64,000 nucleotides of DNA from Halomarina litorea (GTDB lineage: Archaea; Halobacteriota; Halobacteria; Halobacteriales; Haloarculaceae): the NCBI RefSeq assembly GCF_024227715.1, contig NZ_CP100448.1, forward strand, positions 310,001 to 374,000, read 5' to 3'. This document shows, piece by piece, positions 62,020 through 64,000 of the stretch (the stretch's first letter is position 1; every line of letters begins with the position of its first letter). The translations under genes were made by a program, and so were the position numbers. The notes beneath the pieces were generated by a model, which worked only from the letters and a program-made list of their open reading frames with translations, was not told the origin of the DNA and searched no databases.

Positions 62020-63288
62020 CTACACCGTCACCGTCTCACCCAGTTCGGGGGCGCTCGCGTCGTAGCCCGCTTCGCGCAGTTCCCCGGCGAACCACGCACA
62101 TCGGTCGCCGTGGTTGCAGAGCACCCGTGCGTCCTCGTAGTCCGCGAGGAACGACTCCAGCCCCGGGCGGTCGGCGTGCGCCGAGAACTCGAAGAGGTCG
62201 GTGCGGGCCGCGACGGGCATCACCCGCCCGTCGAGTTCGGCGCTCCCCGTCTCCAGCAACTCCCGACCGGGCGTCCCCTCCACCTGGTAGCCCACGAACG
62301 CGACGAGATTGGTCGGGTGGCCGCGAATCTCGGGGACGTACGTCATCGCCGGGCCGCCCGAGAGCATCCCGCTGGTGGTGACGACGACGGTGTTCTGGGC
62401 GGCGATTCGTTTGCGCTGTCCGTCGCGCCCCGTCACGAACCGGGCGCGCGAGGTGGCACGCTGGAGGGCGTCGGCGTCCCGGACGAACTCGGGATGGGAG
62501 TTCAGCATCCGGGTGACGCGCTTTCCCATCCCGTCGACGTAGCACTCCACGTCGTTGGCCGCACACGCCAGCAACACCTCCTGTGTCCGCCCGATGGCGA
62601 AGGCGGGGACGACGACGGTACCGCCTCCGACGACCGTCTCGCGCAGTGCCCGCGCGAACCGTTCTTCCGTCTCGGCGCGGTCCGCGTGGGTCACGTCGGC
62701 GTACGTCGACTCGCATATCACGACGTCCGCGTCGGGCCGCTCCGTACTCGGCGCGACGAGTCGCTGGCCGTTCTCCGGGGCGGGCGCGCGCGGTCGTTCG
62801 GGGTTCCCGACGTGGAAGTCGCCCGTGTAGAGCAGTCGGGCGTCTCCATCGTCCACGAGGACGTGCGCGCTCCCGGGGATGTGGCCTGCGTTGTAGAGGG
62901 TGATTTCGTAGCCGGCGGCCTCGAAGGACTCGCCGTAGCCGTGCGTCTCGGAGACCTGCGTGAGTCGCGCCACGTCCGTCTCGGTGAACGGGCAGTGCGG
63001 GGTGCCGCCGTGGAGTTTCAGCGTGTCGCGCGCGAGCGTCAGCGCGAACTCCCGCGTCGGCGGCGTCCAGTGGACGGGCGGTCTGGCCCGCCCCGAGAGG
63101 AGCGCCGGGAGCGCCCCCACGTGGTCGAGGTGACCGTGCGAGACGACGACCGCCTCCGGGTCGGGCGACCCGACGGGGTAGCTCGGCGGGTTCGTACTCG
63201 CCATCCCGTAGTCCAGGAGCAACGTGTCGTCGACGAGCACCGCGCTCCGGCCCACCTCGCGCGCGCCGCCCAGAAAGCGCAGTTCCAT
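62020..63288 (-). CDS. Beta-CASP metallo-beta-lactamase ribonuclease (CPSF-like)
   Basis: 422 residues. The MBL motif 2 is VSHGHLDHVGALP, motif 3 is NAGHIPGSAHVLVDD and motif 4 is LYTGDFHVGN. Beta-CASP motifs A (VICESTYAD), B (EFSAHADRPG) and C (VLCNHGDRCAWFA) follow. No N-terminal KH domains are present, so it is the short aCPSF2-type archaeal enzyme. It should cut or trim RNA as an endo/exonuclease. It is monocistronic. Confidence 0.92.
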   Translation of the reverse strand: MELRFLGGAREVGRSAVLVDDTLLLDYGMASTNPPSYPVGSPDPEAVVVSHGHLDHVGALPALLSGRARPPVHWTPPTREFALTLARDTLKLHGGTPHCPFTETDVARLTQVSETHGYGESFEAAGYEITLYNAGHIPGSAHVLVDDGDARLLYTGDFHVGNPERPRAPAPENGQRLVAPSTERPDADVVICESTYADVTHADRAETEERFARALRETVVGGGTVVVPAFAIGRTQEVLLACAANDVECYVDGMGKRVTRMLNSHPEFVRDADALQRATSRARFVTGRDGQRKRIAAQNTVVVTTSGMLSGGPAMTYVPEIRGHPTNLVAFVGYQVEGTPGRELLETGSAELDGRVMPVAARTDLFEFSAHADRPGLESFLADYEDARVLCNHGDRCAWFAGELREAGYDASAPELGETVTV

Positions 63289-63333
63289 TGCGCCTCGTTG
63301 CCCGCGCGGGCGCTTGTGTCCGTCGGGTTCGAC

Positions 63334-63645
63334 TCAGCGCTCGACGCGCCACACCTGGAACTCGGCGTAGCCCGCGTCGTCGTCCCCGCCCTCGCCGTAG
63401 GCGAGCGCGAGCGACCCGAGCCACCAGTTCCACTTCTCGGGCAGCCCCTCGTCGGGGGCGTCCCGGAGGTGCGAGACGACCGTCTCGGGAGTCAGGTCGT
63501 GGCCCGCGTCGCGGGCGTAGCGTCCCGAGTCGGCGAGGTCGGTCACCTCCCGGCTCACGGCCCGGAACTCGTCGGGCGACCCGTCGAACGCGGCCCGGAG
63601 CGCCCGCTCGAACCGCTCGCGGTTCGTGGGTTCCTCGCGGTCCAT
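63334..63645 (-). CDS. Conserved hypothetical protein
   Basis: 103 residues, acidic. It opens MDREEPTNRERFERALRAAF. The middle VSREVTDLADSGRYARDAGH and the Trp-rich LPEKWNWWLGSLALAYGEGG look conserved. There is no membrane segment and no known motif. It lies 45 nt upstream of the beta-CASP gene on the same strand, so the two may be co-transcribed. Confidence 0.65.
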   Translation of the reverse strand: MDREEPTNRERFERALRAAFDGSPDEFRAVSREVTDLADSGRYARDAGHDLTPETVVSHLRDAPDEGLPEKWNWWLGSLALAYGEGGDDDAGYAEFQVWRVER

Positions 63646-63695
63646 GGGTCCCGTCGGTGCCCGGCCGGGTTAGTCGCGGCGGCCGCCGTCCGGCG

Positions 63696-64000
63696 TCACT
63701 CGCGGGGGTCGCCGTCGCCCTCCGTCCCGGTACGGACGTCGAACCCGTCGGGGAGCATCGTCGTCCCCCGCACGGCGAGCACGTGCATCTCGCTGACGGT
63801 CGCGGCCATCCCGCGGAGGCGTCGCTGGATTCGCTCGGCGTCGGGCGTGGAGCGCTTCGTCGAGAGGACCACGTCGGTCGCCTGTCGGTGGAGCCGTTCG
63901 GTGAGGTGGGGGTACGGTGCAGTCTGGACGTCGTCGAGGGCCTCGCTGGCGTGGTGGGCGACGCGCTTCCACTCGGCGAGGCGAGCGTGGCGACGGGCCC
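63696..64000 (-). CDS. Hypothetical protein, 5' end outside the window
   Basis: The last 101 codons of a minus-strand gene, continuing beyond the window. The sequence (ARLAEWKRVAHHASEALDDV, ERLHRQATDVVLSTKRSTPD, RIQRRLRGMAATVSEMHVLA) is helical with a Pro/Gly/Asp-rich tail. It has a basic helical character unusual for this genome. No family is recognised. Confidence 0.6.
   Translation of the reverse strand, partial: ARRHARLAEWKRVAHHASEALDDVQTAPYPHLTERLHRQATDVVLSTKRSTPDAERIQRRLRGMAATVSEMHVLAVRGTTMLPDGFDVRTGTEGDGDPRE

Overview
The window is 64 kb of a high-GC haloarchaeal (class Halobacteria) main chromosome. The protein set shows this: acidic proteins, leaderless genes with a TATA box about 27 nt before the start codon, PolD small subunit, Orc1/Cdc6, TiaS, EndA, MC1 and ArvA/B/C (OapA/B/C). 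The rRNA order is also typical: 16S-tRNA-Ala-23S-5S-tRNA-Cys. The 5S gene carries an internal insertion of about 105-108 nt. The classical example of such an insertion is Halococcus morrhuae, so the source is probably Halococcus or a genus sharing this trait. I cannot fix the genus further.

Layout. 1-18 kb: housekeeping and conserved haloarchaeal genes (tRNA-Ser, RidA, patatin, threonine ammonia-lyase, MATE transporter, citrate synthase, a PhoU/TrkA_C protein, threonine synthase-like enzyme, TiaS, HTH regulator, glutaredoxin), with one AT-rich foreign-looking membrane gene at 1.1-1.8 kb. 18.4-27.3 kb: a chromosomal replication origin. The arvC-arvB-arvA (oapC-B-A) operon points left and orc1, then polD1, point right; sec11 lies between them on the other strand. 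The 1.47-kb gap between arvA and orc1 has five origin recognition boxes (ORBs) arranged around an AT-richer, CTAGAA-repeat unwinding region. More ORB-like boxes of a second sequence type lie as far as 27.2 kb, including an inverted pair inside the polD1 linker. 27-32 kb: 2-oxoacid dehydrogenase E1alpha-E1beta-E2 and lipoyl synthase. 32-42 kb: second MATE transporter, Hel308-like helicase, a NucS-N/zinc-ribbon fusion, EndA, TrpS, and a CapC-CapB pair for poly-gamma-glutamate. 42.6-46.2 kb: pheS-pheT, preceded by a leaderless 26-codon Phe-rich mini-ORF and a strong hairpin, which looks like an attenuator. 46-54.3 kb: pyrD, an AbrB-like protein, MC1 and the rRNA operon with tandem promoters and long processing stems. 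54.6-64 kb: a sequon-rich surface glycoprotein, a tRNA-Lys preceded by decayed tandem copies of its 3' end, an M20 peptidase, a ParB-HTH-like protein, an operon of tiny acidic proteins with a duplicated CxC tail, assimilatory nitrite reductase, a universal-stress-protein remnant split by a 51-bp double-hairpin element, small zinc-finger proteins and a beta-CASP nuclease.

The strongest candidates for new biology are the putative archaeal pheST attenuator, the second class of ORB-like boxes around the origin, the GCGCAEVWDHLSE mini-protein operon, the double-hairpin element inside the usp remnant, and the NucS-N/topoisomerase-zinc-ribbon fusion. Several small genes reported here (for example 437-616, 11860-12015, 18376-18462, 26491-26604, 42648-42728, 58551-58752 and 61833-61982) were read directly from the DNA.
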